DNA from: JAXLRU01 sp046330935
GTDB lineage: Bacteria > Actinomycetota > Actinomycetes > Actinomycetales > Kineosporiaceae
Assembly (NCBI GenBank): GCA_046330935.1
Contig: JAXLRU010000006.1
Span: 186,001-250,000, forward strand
Direction of reading: 5' to 3'
DNA length: 64,000 bases
Shown here: one piece after another, positions 29,012 to 38,258 of the stretch
Layout: each line of letters opens with the position of its first letter
How positions within the stretch are numbered: position 1 is the stretch's first letter
Program-made: the position numbers and the translations under genes
The notes under the pieces: model-generated
Seen by the model: only the letters and a program-made list of their open reading frames with translations
The model's database searches: none
What the model was told of the DNA's origin: nothing

Positions 29012-30525
29012 GTGCCCGCCCGCCCCGTCGTCCCTCCCGGAACCCCCCGCGTCGGTGCCGCCCGGCTCGCGGCGCTGCTGCACCCGTCGACGGCCTCGCG
29101 GGCCTCGGGCGTCCCCGGCTACGCCGCCCTCGCCGACGGCGTCCGCACGCTCGTCCTCGACGGTCGCCTGCCCGTCGGCACGCTGCTGCCCTCCGAGCGC
29201 GACCTCGCCGCGGCGACGGGCACGTCCCGCACGACGACCGCCGCGGCCTACCGCACCTTGCGCGAGGCCGGGTTCGCCTGCGGTCGTCAGGGCGCCGGTA
29301 CGTGGATCACGCTGCCGGGCGACGCCCCCGACGACGGCGTCCCGCAGGCGCGGGCGTGGGGTGTGGCCGGGCCCGAGGGGAGCGCCGCGGGTGACCTCGC
29401 GATGGCCGCGCCCGCCGCGCCGTCCGCGCTCTACCCCGCCTACACCACTGCCCTGGCCGACCTCCCCCGCTACCTGCGCACCGGCGGCTGCAGCGAGGGC
29501 TGGGCAGCCTGCGCGAGCGGATCGCCGCGCGCTGCACCGTCCGCGGGCAGGCCACCGTGCCCGAGCAGGTGCTCGTCACCGCCGGCGCCGCGCAGGGCCT
29601 GCGCCTGGCCATCGCCGCCGTCGTCACCCCGGGGGCCCCCGTGCTGGTCGAGCACCCCACCTGGCCGCCCCTGCTCGACGCCGTGCGCGCCGCGGGCGGG
29701 CGCCCCGTGGCGTTGCCGGTGGAGGACGGCTGGGACGTCGACGCCGCGGCGTCCCTCGTGCGCCGCACCGGCGCCACGGCCGCCGCGCTGATGGTCGACG
29801 GGCAGAACCCGACCGGTCGCCTGCTCACCGGAGCTCCGCGCGTCGCCCTCGCGCAGGTGCTCGCTCGGGCCGGGGTGTCCGTGGTCGTCAACGAGACGCT
29901 CGCCGACCTCGACCTGCGGGCCCACCTCGGGCTCCCCTGCACGGAGTCCGCCCCCGCCTTCGCCGGGCTCACTCCGCCGGGCAGCGGCGAGGTGATCAGC
30001 GTCGGCTCGGCGAGCAAGACGTTCTGGGGCGGGCTGCGCGTGGGATGGGTGCGGGCGAGCACCCCCACCGTCCGCCGGCTCACCCTCGCCCGCGTGGCCG
30101 AGGACCTCGGCGGTTCCGTGCTCGAGCAGCTGACCCTGGTGCACCTGCTCGACCGCGCGCCCGAGGTGATCGAGGAACGCCGCGCCCACCTGGCCGCCCA
30201 GTGCCGCGGGCTCCAGGAGCTGCTGGCCCAGCACCTGCCGTCCTGGTCGGCCCCCGCCCCCCAGGCCGGGCTCGTGCTGTGGTGCCGGCTGCCCGCGCCG
30301 ATCTCGACGGCCGTCGCGAGCGCCGCCCGCCGCGAGGGGCTGATCGTCACCGCGGGCTCGCGCTTCGCCGTCGGCGGCGGCATCGAGACCCGGCTGCGCC
30401 TTCCGTTCGCGCGGCCGGCCGAGGACCTCGCCGGCGACGTCGCCCGCCTGGCCCGCGCCGTCGCCGATCTCGGGGACTTCGCCGCCGCGCCCCTGGAGGA
30501 GTCCGAACCCGCCGCGGTCGTGTGA
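29012..30525 (+). pseudogene. MocR-type regulator (GntR HTH + aminotransferase I fold, YczR-like), 1-bp frameshift
   Basis: Residues about 25-100 are a GntR winged helix (VPGYAALADGVRTLVLDGRL; LLPSERDLAAATGTSRTTTA). The aminotransferase-like domain follows in another frame: VPEQVLVTAGAAQGLRLAIA, LMVDGQNPTGRLL, and the PLP-lysine motif SVGSASKTFWGGLRVGW near residue 334. The frame changes near 29502: GGCTGCAGCGAGGGCTGGGC needs one more G to give TGGCSEGLGSLRERIAA. The interval is two bases over a multiple of three, consistent with one missing base in a G run. It probably regulates the divergent YczE-like gene in response to PLP or an amino compound. GTG 29012 is chosen over ATG 28967, which would place the operator inside the gene. 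Confidence 0.85.
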
Positions 30526-30538
30526 GCCCGCGGCCGCC

Positions 30539-31291
30539 TCAGGAGATGGGGCGCGGGTCCGGGTAGAGGACGAGGGCTGCCGCCGCCCCCAGCGCCGCGC
30601 CGATCACCTGGCCGAGCAGGTAGCCGGGCACCGAGTGCGGCGCGATGCCCGTGAACGTGTCGGTGAGGCTGCGCGCCAGCGTCAGCGCGGGGTTGATGAA
30701 GCACGCCGACGAGGTGAACCAGATGGCCGCGGCGATGTAGCCCGGCACCGCGAGCGCGGCCGTCCCCAGCGACTGGCCGGTGCGGTTCAACCCCAGGACG
30801 ACGAGCAGCAGCCCTCCCGTGGCGATCACCTCGCCGACGACGAGCGGGACGCCGTCGCGCGCATGCGTCGAGGCCTGCCACACGGCCAGCCCGAACGTCG
30901 CGTGGGTGACCCAGGTGCCCGCGAGCCCTCCGGCCACCTGTGCGAGGACGTAGGCGCCGAGGTCGCGGCCGGTGAGCCCGAACGTCCCGCGCGCCGGGCC
31001 TTGTCCGGCCCAGCGGGTCAGCGCCCAGTCGGCGAGGCTGATCAGCGGGTTGAAGTGGGCACCCGACACCCCGGCGAGCGCCACGATGAGGGCGCCGATG
31101 CCCGTGGCCACCGCGAGGGTGTGCTCCAGGAGCTGCAGGCCCACGTCGCCCGGCGACAGGCGCTGCGCCACGATCCCCGAGCCCACGACCACGGCCGCCA
31201 CCGCCGCCGTCCCCAGGAACTCCGCGAACACCCGGCGCGCCAGCGGCTGGATGCCGGGCGGGTCTGGCCACGGTGCTGGGACGTCGCTCAC
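30539..31291 (-). CDS. MIP-family aquaporin/glycerol channel
   Basis: A 250-residue six-helix channel protein with the two pore motifs: [14 protein letters not shown] (first motif NPL instead of NPA) and [17 protein letters not shown] (second motif NPA, with the selectivity-filter Arg). Helices include [45 protein letters not shown] and LLLVVLGLN. It is expected to conduct water or small neutral solutes. GTG 31291 lies 7 bases after TAGCGT (31299-31304), a leaderless arrangement; GTG 31300 is an alternative. It is divergent from msrA. Confidence 0.92.
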   Translation of the reverse strand: MSDVPAPWPDPPGIQPLARRVFAEFLGTAAVAAVVVGSGIVAQRLSPGDVGLQLLEHTLAVATGIGALIVALAGVSGAHFNPLISLADWALTRWAGQGPARGTFGLTGRDLGAYVLAQVAGGLAGTWVTHATFGLAVWQASTHARDGVPLVVGEVIATGGLLLVVLGLNRTGQSLGTAALAVPGYIAAAIWFTSSACFINPALTLARSLTDTFTGIAPHSVPGYLLGQVIGAALGAAAALVLYPDPRPIS

Positions 31292-31503
31292 GGCGTCCAC
31301 GCTACGCACCGTGCGGGGCCGATCATCGGGACCGTCGGCACCCCCCACGGTGGGCTCGGCCCCGCCTCACCCGGACGGCCGACGCCGGCCTCGGCCGATC
31401 CCGGCCGGCGGGAACCAGACGGCGTCCCGCGGTGTTGCAGGAGTCGCACGCGCAGGCGGCGCCCGAGACCCGGGACCGGCCGCGGCGCGCGGAGGAGGAG
31501 ACC

Positions 31504-32178
31504 GTGAAGCTGTTCGGCACCCAGACGACCATGGTGACCCCCGAGCAGGCCCTGCCCGGACGCCCCACCCAGGCGTACGACGTCCCCGACACCCACGCCG
31601 TCCTCGGCACGCCCCTGGCCGGGCCGTGGCCCGAGGGCACGCAGGTGCTCTACGTCGCGATGGGCTGTTTCTGGGGCGCGGAGAAGGCGTTCTGGCAGGT
31701 GCCCGGGGTTGTGACCACCGCCGTCGGCTACCAGGGCGGGTTCACGCCGCACCCCACGTACGAGGAGACCTGCACCGGCCGGACCGGGCACACCGAGACG
31801 GTGCTCGTCGCCTACGACCCTGCCGTGATTCCCACCGAGCAGGTACTGCAGCGGTTCTGGGAGCACCACGACCCCACGCAGGGGTTCCGGCAGGGCAACG
31901 ACCGCGGCACCCAGTACCGCTCCGCCGTGTTCTGGACGACGCCCGAGCAGGAGGCCGCGTTCCGCTCCACGCGTGAGGCGTACCAGAAGGCCCTCGACGC
32001 GCGCGGCTTCGGCGCGATCACCACCGAGGGGCGCTCCGCCGCCGACGCCGGCGAGTTCTACTACGCCGAGGAGTACCACCAGCAGTACCTGAAGAAGGTC
32101 CCGTGGGGGTACTGCCCCGACCACGGCACCGGGGTCTCGTGCCCCGTCGGCGTGGGCGTTAGCGCGACCGAGGAGTGA
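31504..32178 (+). CDS. msrA: Peptide-methionine (S)-S-oxide reductase MsrA
   Basis: The 224-residue enzyme carries the active-site motif [12 protein letters not shown] at about residues 53-64, with Cys as the sulfenic-acid former. The rest of the family pattern follows: [59 protein letters not shown] and AEEYHQQYL. The C-terminus has two more cysteines (GYCPDH, VSCPVG) suited as resolving residues. It reduces S-sulfoxides of methionine in proteins, using thioredoxin. GTG 31504 is near GGAGGAGG. Confidence 0.96.
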   Translation: MKLFGTQTTMVTPEQALPGRPTQAYDVPDTHAVLGTPLAGPWPEGTQVLYVAMGCFWGAEKAFWQVPGVVTTAVGYQGGFTPHPTYEETCTGRTGHTETVLVAYDPAVIPTEQVLQRFWEHHDPTQGFRQGNDRGTQYRSAVFWTTPEQEAAFRSTREAYQKALDARGFGAITTEGRSAADAGEFYYAEEYHQQYLKKVPWGYCPDHGTGVSCPVGVGVSATEE

Positions 32179-32223
32179 GCGTGAGCGGCCGCCGGGCTGG
32201 TGCCCAGCGGCCGGCTGCTCCGC

Positions 32224-32258
32224 GGACGATCTGCGGCGCTATTCGTCGCAGATCGTCC
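32224..32258. repeat. Imperfect palindrome, copy 1 of 2
   Basis: Bases 32224-32238 pair with 32244-32258 (15 pairs, one G-T wobble), leaving a CTATT loop. The outer 12 pairs are perfect. It is followed by CTGAG. Copy 2 at 32295-32329 matches at 28 of 35 positions with paired changes that keep the stem. Confidence 0.8.
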
Positions 32259-32294
32259 CTGAGAGAACGCTGATTGGCGCATCGAGCGCTGCCC

Positions 32295-32329
32295 GGACGG
32301 TTTGCGGCCCTATTCGCCGCGAACCGTCC
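32295..32329. repeat. Imperfect palindrome, copy 2 of 2
   Basis: Same 35-base layout as copy 1, with the CTATT centre and CTGAG one base after the end. Relative to copy 1, A-T at stem positions 6/30 is G-C, C-G at 8/28 is T-A, and the G-T at 13/23 is G-C, so two true compensatory changes and one improved pair; position 15/21 is a C-C mismatch. The copies start 71 bases apart. Confidence 0.8.
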
Positions 32330-32703
32330 GCTGAGGGCGCCGCCCCTCCGACGGGGGCTTCGCTCGCACGCATCGTGCCGAGGTGGCCGGTGGAGACGAC
32401 GTTCGAACGCTTCGCAGGGGATGTCACGTCTGGCTGGACGACGTGCCGGGCGGCTGCGCGGTGGCAGCGGTCGGCGAGGCGGTGACCTCTTGCCGATGGC
32501 TGGATCCGCCCGCCTCCGCAGCGACACGTTCCGCCCTATGGGGGTACAAGCTGGGATTCGCGGCCATTGCGAGTACGGCGTCCTGGCTACTCGGCCTACC
32601 CGCCGGCGTGCGCGTTCCCCGATGCGCGGCTTTGGGGAGCATCCGCGCGGTATGGCCGCGGTGAGCGTCCCCTAAGGCGCCCGGAGTCGCGAAGAAGTGG
32701 CCC

Positions 32704-33201
32704 TCACCCCTCGTCGGGCCGGTCCTCGACCGCGAATCCCGCGGCAGGCAGGTCGATCGACGCGTAGTCGCCGCCTCCGAATCGCCACACCGACCGCGCC
32801 TCGGGATCGACGATCCAGTAGGGCACCCCCCATCGCAGCCGGTACAGCGCCCGCTTGGCGTGCAGGTCGGTGATGCGGGTGGACGGGCTCAGCACCTCGA
32901 CGAGCAGGATGACGTCCTGGGGGGAAGGGCCGAGGTGGTAGTCCCCGGCGCGGGCGACCACGACGTCGGGGATCGCGAGCGTGTGCGGGCCGTCCTGGAC
33001 GTTGGCGGGGGCCGCCAGCTCGTGCCCAGCCGACAGCGCCGGTCGTAGCAGCGAGACGATCTCGTCGACGACGCGCTGGTGCCGCCACGAGGCGAGGGGG
33101 GTCACGTGCAGGCTCCCGTCGATCAGTTCGTGGCGCGGGCCGTTCTCGTCATCGGGCAGGTCGGACACGCTCCACAGCTGCACGGCGAGCCCGGTGTCCA
33201 C
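32704..33201 (-). CDS. Uma2 family (DUF820) nuclease-like protein
   Basis: The 165-residue protein shows the PD-(D/E)XK Uma2 pattern: HELIDGSLHVTPLASWRHQR, IPDVVVARAGDYHLG (Asp), ILLVEVLSPSTRITDLHAKR (Glu and Lys) and WGVPYWIVDPEARSV. Uma2 proteins are predicted endonucleases common in actinobacteria and cyanobacteria; biological roles are not settled. GTG 33201 lies six bases after TACGAT (33208-33213), so it is probably leaderless; GTG 33249 is a longer alternative. Confidence 0.88.
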   Translation of the reverse strand: MDTGLAVQLWSVSDLPDDENGPRHELIDGSLHVTPLASWRHQRVVDEIVSLLRPALSAGHELAAPANVQDGPHTLAIPDVVVARAGDYHLGPSPQDVILLVEVLSPSTRITDLHAKRALYRLRWGVPYWIVDPEARSVWRFGGGDYASIDLPAAGFAVEDRPDEG

Positions 33202-33284
33202 CTCCTGATCGTACGTCGCAGCCCGCGCCCCGCCCAGCGCCGTCCACACGTGCCCGATCGCTGATCACCCGCCACGATGAGCCC

Positions 33285-34247
33285 ATGGCCGACGAGACCC
33301 GCGACGGCGTCGCGCTCACCCACCTCGACGCCCCGCTGACCGGCGACGGCCCCGAGACCAAGCGCCACCTGATCGACTACCTCGAGGCGATGGCCGACCG
33401 GATCGTCCCGGTGCTCGCGGGGCGCGCCCTCAGCGTCATCCGCGTGCGCGCCGGCCAGGCGCCGTTCATGCAGAAGAACCTCCCGGCCTCGGCGCCGGAG
33501 TGGATCAACACGGTGACGATGTGGTCGGCGGGCAGCCGTCGCGACATCCGCTACCCGACCGTCGACGACGCCCGCACCCTGCTGTGGCTGGGCAACCAGC
33601 GGGCCGTCGAGTACCACCCGGCCCTGTTCCTCGCCTCGGCGTGGAACGAGCCCACGCACCTCGTCGTCGACGTCGACCCGCCCGAGGAGCGCGACCCGTT
33701 CGACGCCGCGGTCGCGACGGCGCACCTGGTCCGGCAGGTCCTCGACGACGCGGGCATGGCGAGCGTGGTGAAGACCAGCGGGTCCAAGGGCGTGCACGTG
33801 ATGGTGCCGCTGGACGGCGTCCCGCCGGTCGAGGACGTCGCGGCGGCCACCCGCGCGGTCGCCGTCCGTGCCGCGGCACTCGACCCGAGCTTGGCGACGA
33901 CGGAGTTCGTCGTCGCCGACCGCGGCGGGCGCGTGTTCGTCGACGCGACCCGGGTGGGCGGCGGCACCGTCGCCGCCGCCTACAGCCCTCGCCTGCGCCC
34001 GGGCGTCCCCGTCTCGATGCCCGTGGCGTGGGAGGCGATCGACGACGTGCGGCCGCAGGACTTCACGATCCGCACCGTCCCCGACCTGCTCGGCACCGCC
34101 GACCCGTGGCGCCACCTCATGCCCGCCCCGCAGACCCTCGACGCCGGGCTCGTCGAGCAGGGCCGGACCATCCCCGTCGCGCGGGTCGCGGCGATGCACG
34201 CCGGAAAACGCCGCGCGAAGGCGATACGGGACGCCGCGAACGGGTAG
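33285..34247 (+). CDS. Stand-alone LigD-type polymerase (archaeo-eukaryotic primase family)
   Basis: The 320-residue protein covers the LigD polymerase domain only: IRVRAGQAPFMQKNLPASAP, TVDDARTLLWLGNQRAVEYH, the catalytic LVVDVDPPEE (metal-binding aspartates), VVKTSGSKGVHVMVPL and FVDATRVGGGTVAAAYSPRL. In LigD proteins this domain adds ribo- or deoxynucleotides and fills gaps in non-homologous end joining with Ku. No ligase or Ku gene is in the window. ATG 33285 is six bases after CACGAT, a possible leaderless start. Confidence 0.92.
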   Translation: MADETRDGVALTHLDAPLTGDGPETKRHLIDYLEAMADRIVPVLAGRALSVIRVRAGQAPFMQKNLPASAPEWINTVTMWSAGSRRDIRYPTVDDARTLLWLGNQRAVEYHPALFLASAWNEPTHLVVDVDPPEERDPFDAAVATAHLVRQVLDDAGMASVVKTSGSKGVHVMVPLDGVPPVEDVAAATRAVAVRAAALDPSLATTEFVVADRGGRVFVDATRVGGGTVAAAYSPRLRPGVPVSMPVAWEAIDDVRPQDFTIRTVPDLLGTADPWRHLMPAPQTLDAGLVEQGRTIPVARVAAMHAGKRRAKAIRDAANG

Positions 34248-34318
34248 GAGGAGCAGGAGGGCGGCGTCCGCGCCGCCACCCACCCGCCCAGGCAGCACCG
34301 GCCAGCGAAGGAGCCCAC

Positions 34319-34993
34319 GTGTCGACCCTGCCGCCCACGCCCGGGACCCCGTTCGGGGACACCACCGGATCCACCACCGGCTACGACGACGACCTCCCCG
34401 TGATCTCCAGCACCGACCCGGTCGCCGACGCGACCGCGGCGGGCGAGCGCGACGTCGTCGACGTCCTCACCGAGGACCACGCCGAGATGCTCGCGCTGAT
34501 CGCGACGATCCGCACCGAGGACGACCCCCAGGTGCGCCGCGACATCGCCGACATCGTGATCACCGAGATCGTGCGGCACGCCGTGGCCGAGGAGATGCAC
34601 GTCTACCCGGCCGTGCGCGAGCACGTGGCCGACGGGGACGCGGCCGTGCAGCACGACATCGAGGAGCACAAGGAGATCGAGCGCACCCTCAAGGACCTCG
34701 AGGGCACCGAGCCGACGGACCCCCGGTTCGAGGAGCTCGTCGCCAACCTCGAGGCCACCCTGCGCGACCACGCCGCCGACGAGGAGCTGGAGCAGTTCCC
34801 CCAGCTGCGCGCGGCGATCCCCCGCGAGGAGCTCGTCGCGATCGCCGGCAAGGTGGAGACCGCCAAGAAGATGGCCCCCACCCGCCCGCACCCCGCCGCG
34901 CCGAACAACAAGCTGTTCCACCAGCTCGTCGGCCCCGGCGTCGGCCTGGTCGACCGCCTGCACGACAAGCTGACGGGCAAGGCCACCGCCTGA
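34319..34993 (+). CDS. Hemerythrin domain-containing protein
   Basis: A 224-residue protein with a four-helix hemerythrin/HHE region carrying the spaced histidines and carboxylates that bind a diiron site: LTEDHAEMLALI (about residue 54), RHAVAEEMHVYPAV, DIEEHKEIERTL and LRDHAADEELEQFPQL. N- and C-terminal segments are disordered (PPTPGTPFGDTTGSTTG; APTRPHPAAPNN). Likely roles are O2, NO or peroxide sensing or scavenging. GTG 34319 follows AAGGAG. It follows the LigD-type gene by 71 bases. Confidence 0.92.
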   Translation: MSTLPPTPGTPFGDTTGSTTGYDDDLPVISSTDPVADATAAGERDVVDVLTEDHAEMLALIATIRTEDDPQVRRDIADIVITEIVRHAVAEEMHVYPAVREHVADGDAAVQHDIEEHKEIERTLKDLEGTEPTDPRFEELVANLEATLRDHAADEELEQFPQLRAAIPREELVAIAGKVETAKKMAPTRPHPAAPNNKLFHQLVGPGVGLVDRLHDKLTGKATA

Positions 34994-35007
34994 CCGCAGC
35001 ACTCACC

Positions 35008-35050
35008 GAGGACGCCGCCGTGCCCCGCCAGGGGGCCCGGCGGCGTCCTC
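35008..35050 (+). terminator. Hairpin terminator after the hemerythrin gene
   Basis: Arms 35008-35019 and 35039-35050 are perfect 12-bp complements. The 19-base loop can pair further through GCCCC/GGGGC. It lies 14 bases past the hemerythrin stop and just before the next gene, separating the two transcripts. Confidence 0.75.
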
Positions 35051-35068
35051 GTGTGGTTGGCTGACCAT

Positions 35069-36022
35069 GTGGACGCCGTGACGCTGCCCGCCGACGCCCC
35101 CGCGCCGTGTTCCGTGTCGGCGCTGGTGGAGCCCCTGCCGGGCACCGCCCCCGCCCGAGCGGTGTGGGCGCTCATCGAGCACGCGGGACCGTGGGGGCGC
35201 GACGCCGTCCTCGACGCCCCCTGGCCCGCGCAGCCGGAGGGCTTCGCCGCCCGCCTCGCGCAGGCCACCGACGACGCGGGCGTGCGCGTCGTGCTCGCCC
35301 GCCGGTTCAGGTCCCGCCACGACGGCGTCCCGGCGCGCCCGCTCGTAGTCCTCAGCAGGGTCGGCCCGGGGGGCTGGACGGCCGCCCGCCGCCTGCGCGA
35401 ACCCGCCGAGCTGCTCGACCTCGACTGGGCGGGCCTCACCGAGGCCGCCTTCGCCCCTGGCGGCTGGGACGACGCGGGCCCGCTGTGGGGCGTGTGCACC
35501 CACGGCACCCGCGACGCGTGCTGCGCCCGCCTCGGCCGGCCCCTGGCCGAGGCGCTGTCGGCGCTCGACCCCGACCACACCTGGGAGATCAGCCACTCGG
35601 GCGGCCACCGCTTCGCGGGCACGGTGACGACGTGGCCCGAGGGCATGGCCTACGGCCGGGTCACGCCTGACCACGTCGACAGGCTCGTGGCCACCCGCCG
35701 CCGCGGCGAGGTCGCGATCGACCTGGCGCGGGGCCGCTGCGACCTCTCCCCCGCCGACCAGGCCGGCGAGCTGGCCGTGAGGGCGGCGCTGGGCGAGGCG
35801 CGGCTGTCCGCGCTGGTCGCCGAGCCGGCACTGGACGCGATCGTCCGCGACGGCGCGACCGTCCTCAGCCGCTGGCGGCACCGCCCGGGCGACGGCTCGG
35901 CCGAGACCGTCTGGCAGGTCGAGCTGACCCGCACGGAGCTGCCCGAGCACCCCGCCTCCTGCGGCAAGGGGCCCGAGCCGGCGTGGGCCTGGCTGCCGGG
36001 GCCGGTCCTGCGCGTGCACTGA
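35069..36022 (+). CDS. Sucrase/ferredoxin-like family protein
   Basis: About 317 residues with the family pattern CSVSALVEPLPGTAPARAVW, IEHAGPWGRDAV, the cysteine motif GVCTHGTRDACCARLGRPLA and WEISHSGGHRFAGTVTTWPE then GMAYGRV. The cysteines and histidine resemble the thioredoxin-fold ferredoxin family, so an Fe-S or redox role is likely but not demonstrated. The start is uncertain: GTG 35069 lies six bases after TTGGCT; GTG 35051 is an alternative directly after the terminator. Confidence 0.88.
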   Translation: MDAVTLPADAPAPCSVSALVEPLPGTAPARAVWALIEHAGPWGRDAVLDAPWPAQPEGFAARLAQATDDAGVRVVLARRFRSRHDGVPARPLVVLSRVGPGGWTAARRLREPAELLDLDWAGLTEAAFAPGGWDDAGPLWGVCTHGTRDACCARLGRPLAEALSALDPDHTWEISHSGGHRFAGTVTTWPEGMAYGRVTPDHVDRLVATRRRGEVAIDLARGRCDLSPADQAGELAVRAALGEARLSALVAEPALDAIVRDGATVLSRWRHRPGDGSAETVWQVELTRTELPEHPASCGKGPEPAWAWLPGPVLRVH

Positions 36023-36043
36023 CGCGCCGCCCGCGTGCGGCCC

Positions 36044-36880
36044 TCAGGCGGAGACGGCGACCACGGGCGTCGTGGTCGGAGCCTGCGACCCGGCGGCGGG
36101 CTCCACGGTCAGCGCGACGGCGTCCCCCTCGCGCACGCCCTCCACGACGCGCGCCCACCCCGACGCCGCCGACGACCCGCCCGGCCCGAGCCCGGCGGGG
36201 ATCGGCGCGGCCTTCCCGCGCACGACCCACAGCTGGTAGACGCGGTCCGACGGCAGCGGGGCGAGGCGGTCGGCGAGCAGCACGGTGCCCGCGGTGCCGA
36301 CGACGAGCGTCGCGGTGCCCCCGCCCTCGACGGCCGCCCGGGACGTGCGTGCCTTCGGGTCGGCGAGCACGGCGAGCACCTGCCGCGACCGCTGGGCCTC
36401 GGCGAGGCGGGCCTGGGCGGCGACGGTGCGGGCGCGTTCGGCGTCGCGGTGCCCGTTCCAGCCGACGACGGCGCCCGACACCCCCACGAGCAGGGACGCG
36501 GCGACGGCGGCGGCCGACAGCGAGCGCTTCCAGCCGGCCGTGCGCTTCCAGCCCGCGGCGCGACCGGAGGCGACGACCGTGCCGGAAGCGCCGGAAGCGC
36601 CGGAGGAGCCCGGGGTACCCGCGAGGGGCGGAAGCTGAGGGGTGCGGGCGACCTGGGCGAGGACGGCTCCGCGCAGACCGGGCGGCGGCGCCGCGGCCAC
36701 GCCGAGGGCGAGCCGGGCGGCGGTCTCGCGCAGCCCGGTGACCTCCTCGGCGCAGTCGGCGCAGGTCGTGAGGTGCCGCTCGAAGGCGGCGCGGGTGACG
36801 TCGTCCAGGGCGTCGACGGCGTACGCACCGGCAAGGGCGTGCGGGTCGCCGGACAGGCCGTCGGGCGGGGTGGTGGTCAT
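36044..36880 (-). CDS. rskA: Anti-sigma-K factor RskA
   Basis: A 278-residue membrane protein. The N-terminal anti-sigma domain (HALAGAYAVDALDDVTRAAF) includes the zinc motif HLTTCADC. A single membrane helix (SAAAVAASLLVGVSGAVVGW) follows at about residues 120-145. The extracytoplasmic RskA domain reads GTATLVVGTAGTVLLADRLA, VYQLWVVRGKAAPIPAGLGP and GDAVALTVEPAAGS. It holds SigK inactive until membrane proteolysis releases it. ATG 36880 overlaps the sigK stop (ATGA). Confidence 0.93.
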   Translation of the reverse strand: MTTTPPDGLSGDPHALAGAYAVDALDDVTRAAFERHLTTCADCAEEVTGLRETAARLALGVAAAPPPGLRGAVLAQVARTPQLPPLAGTPGSSGASGASGTVVASGRAAGWKRTAGWKRSLSAAAVAASLLVGVSGAVVGWNGHRDAERARTVAAQARLAEAQRSRQVLAVLADPKARTSRAAVEGGGTATLVVGTAGTVLLADRLAPLPSDRVYQLWVVRGKAAPIPAGLGPGGSSAASGWARVVEGVREGDAVALTVEPAAGSQAPTTTPVVAVSA

Positions 36881-37503
36881 GCCGTCACCCCCAGGCAGTC
36901 GCGCAGCCGGATCAGGCCGTCGCGCAGGCGGGTCTTCACGGTGGGCAGGGGCACCCCGAGCAGGTCGGCGACCTCGGTCTGGGTGAGGCCGCGGTAGTAG
37001 GCCAGCGACACCGACTCGCGCTGCAGCTCGGTGAGCCCGCCCAGGCAGCGGCGCACGGCCTGCTGCTCCAGCCGGTGCTCGACGGCCTCGGCGACCTCGT
37101 CGTACGCGACGTCGCCCGTGGTGGCGGCATGCCGCGCGTCCCGGTCGGCCCCCGCCTGGGCGGAGCGGACCCTGTCGACGGCACGGCGGCGGGCCAGCGT
37201 GGTCACCCAGGCCAGGACGGACCCGCGCGCCGCGTCGTAGCGGGCCGCCGTGCGCCACACCTCCACGAGCACCTCCTGGGTCACCTCCTCCGACTGCGCG
37301 GGGTCGCGGACCACCTGCACGACAAGCCCGAACACCGGCCCGACGAGCCGGTCGAACAGGGCGGCGAAGGCCGCCTCGTCGCCCAGGGCCACCCGGCGCA
37401 TCAACGCTTCGGGGGTCGCCTCGGCCGGGCCGGCGGCCGGGGCCGCCCCGGCGACCACGCGGAGGTGGTCGCCGGGACGCCCGGCTGGGGTTGCCCCGGT
37501 CAT
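36877..37503 (-). CDS. sigK: ECF RNA polymerase sigma factor SigK
   Basis: A 208-residue sigma factor: region 2 (ALGDEAAFAALFDRLVGPVF; SEEVTQEVLVEVWRTAARYD; SVLAWVTTLARRRAVDRVRS) and region 4 (LTELQRESVSLAYYRGLTQT; EVADLLGVPLPTVKTRLRDG). The assignment to SigK rests on similarity and on the neighbours: rskA directly downstream and a fasciclin (MPT70/83-like) gene 8 bases upstream. In mycobacteria SigK drives mpt70/mpt83 and its own locus. Confidence 0.9.
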   Translation of the reverse strand: MTGATPAGRPGDHLRVVAGAAPAAGPAEATPEALMRRVALGDEAAFAALFDRLVGPVFGLVVQVVRDPAQSEEVTQEVLVEVWRTAARYDAARGSVLAWVTTLARRRAVDRVRSAQAGADRDARHAATTGDVAYDEVAEAVEHRLEQQAVRRCLGGLTELQRESVSLAYYRGLTQTEVADLLGVPLPTVKTRLRDGLIRLRDCLGVTA

Positions 37504-37511
37504 GGTGTCGT

Positions 37512-38186
37512 TCAGCCCTTCGGGGTCAGGACGCCGTCGATCAGGTACACGGTGGCGTTCGCGGTGGACACGCCGCCGCAGATCACGTTGGCGCCGTTCA
37601 CGGTGAGCATGTCGGGGGTGCCCGAGACGGTCACGGCCTCACCCTCCACCGTGTCGTGGCTGCCCACCACCTGCGAGGGCGACAGGCGCCCGGCCACCAC
37701 GTGGTAGGTCAGGATCTTGGTGAGCAGCGCGTCGTCGGTCTTCAGGGTCTCGATCGTCTTGGGGTCGACCTTGCCGAAGGCCGCGTCCACCGGCGCGAAC
37801 ACCGTGAACTGGCCGCCGTTGAGCGTGTCGACGAGGTTCACCTTGGGGTTGAGCTTGCCCGACACGGCGGCGACGAGGGTCTTCAGCAGCGGGTTGTTCG
37901 AGGCGGCGACGGCCACCGGGTCCTGGGCCATGCCGTCGACCGAGCCGGCGCCGCTGGGGACGGCCTTCGCGTAGTCGGCGCAGCCGGGGCCGACGGGCCC
38001 GTCCATGGCGGCGGCGCTGGTCATCGGCATGGAGCTGGTCGGCATGCTCGAGCCCATCGTGGACGCGGCACCGGTCGTCTCGTCGTCGCCGCCGCAGGCC
38101 GTGGCCGAGACGAGGACGCCGAGCAGGACGCCGCCGGCGGCCAGGGCGCGGGTGGTGCGAGGGCGGGGAGCGGTGGAGCTGCGCAT
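37512..38186 (-). CDS. Fasciclin-domain lipoprotein (MPT83/MPT70-like)
   Basis: A 224-residue lipoprotein. The signal peptide ends in the lipobox LVSATAC, followed by a Ser/Thr/Met-rich linker ([20 protein letters not shown]). The fasciclin domain carries [60 protein letters not shown] and [10 protein letters not shown]. It is a surface adhesion-type domain. It sits within the sigK operon, as SigK-regulated MPT70/83 do in mycobacteria. A Met/Ser-rich linker can bind Cu(I), which is speculation. Confidence 0.94.
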   Translation of the reverse strand: MRSSTAPRPRTTRALAAGGVLLGVLVSATACGGDDETTGAASTMGSSMPTSSMPMTSAAAMDGPVGPGCADYAKAVPSGAGSVDGMAQDPVAVAASNNPLLKTLVAAVSGKLNPKVNLVDTLNGGQFTVFAPVDAAFGKVDPKTIETLKTDDALLTKILTYHVVAGRLSPSQVVGSHDTVEGEAVTVSGTPDMLTVNGANVICGGVSTANATVYLIDGVLTPKG

Positions 38187-38258
38187 GGTCGTGCCTCTCG
38201 TTCGATGAGGGGGTGGAGCGCTACCCGCCGGGCGGCGGGCAGGGGTCTGAGGGGGTGA

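Larger units (their letters stand above)
32179..32703. other. 525-bp intergenic region between msrA and the Uma2 gene
   Basis: No coding sequence is convincing here. A 93-codon open frame at 32383-32664 lacks the G+C-rich third positions of every real gene nearby and has no ribosome binding site. The first third carries the two related palindromes listed separately. The rest shows no feature I can name. Confidence 0.6.

Noticed and set aside
32383..32664. 93-codon open frame in the msrA-Uma2 gap
   Set aside because: No ribosome site, no G+C bias at third positions, no recognisable family; probably chance.
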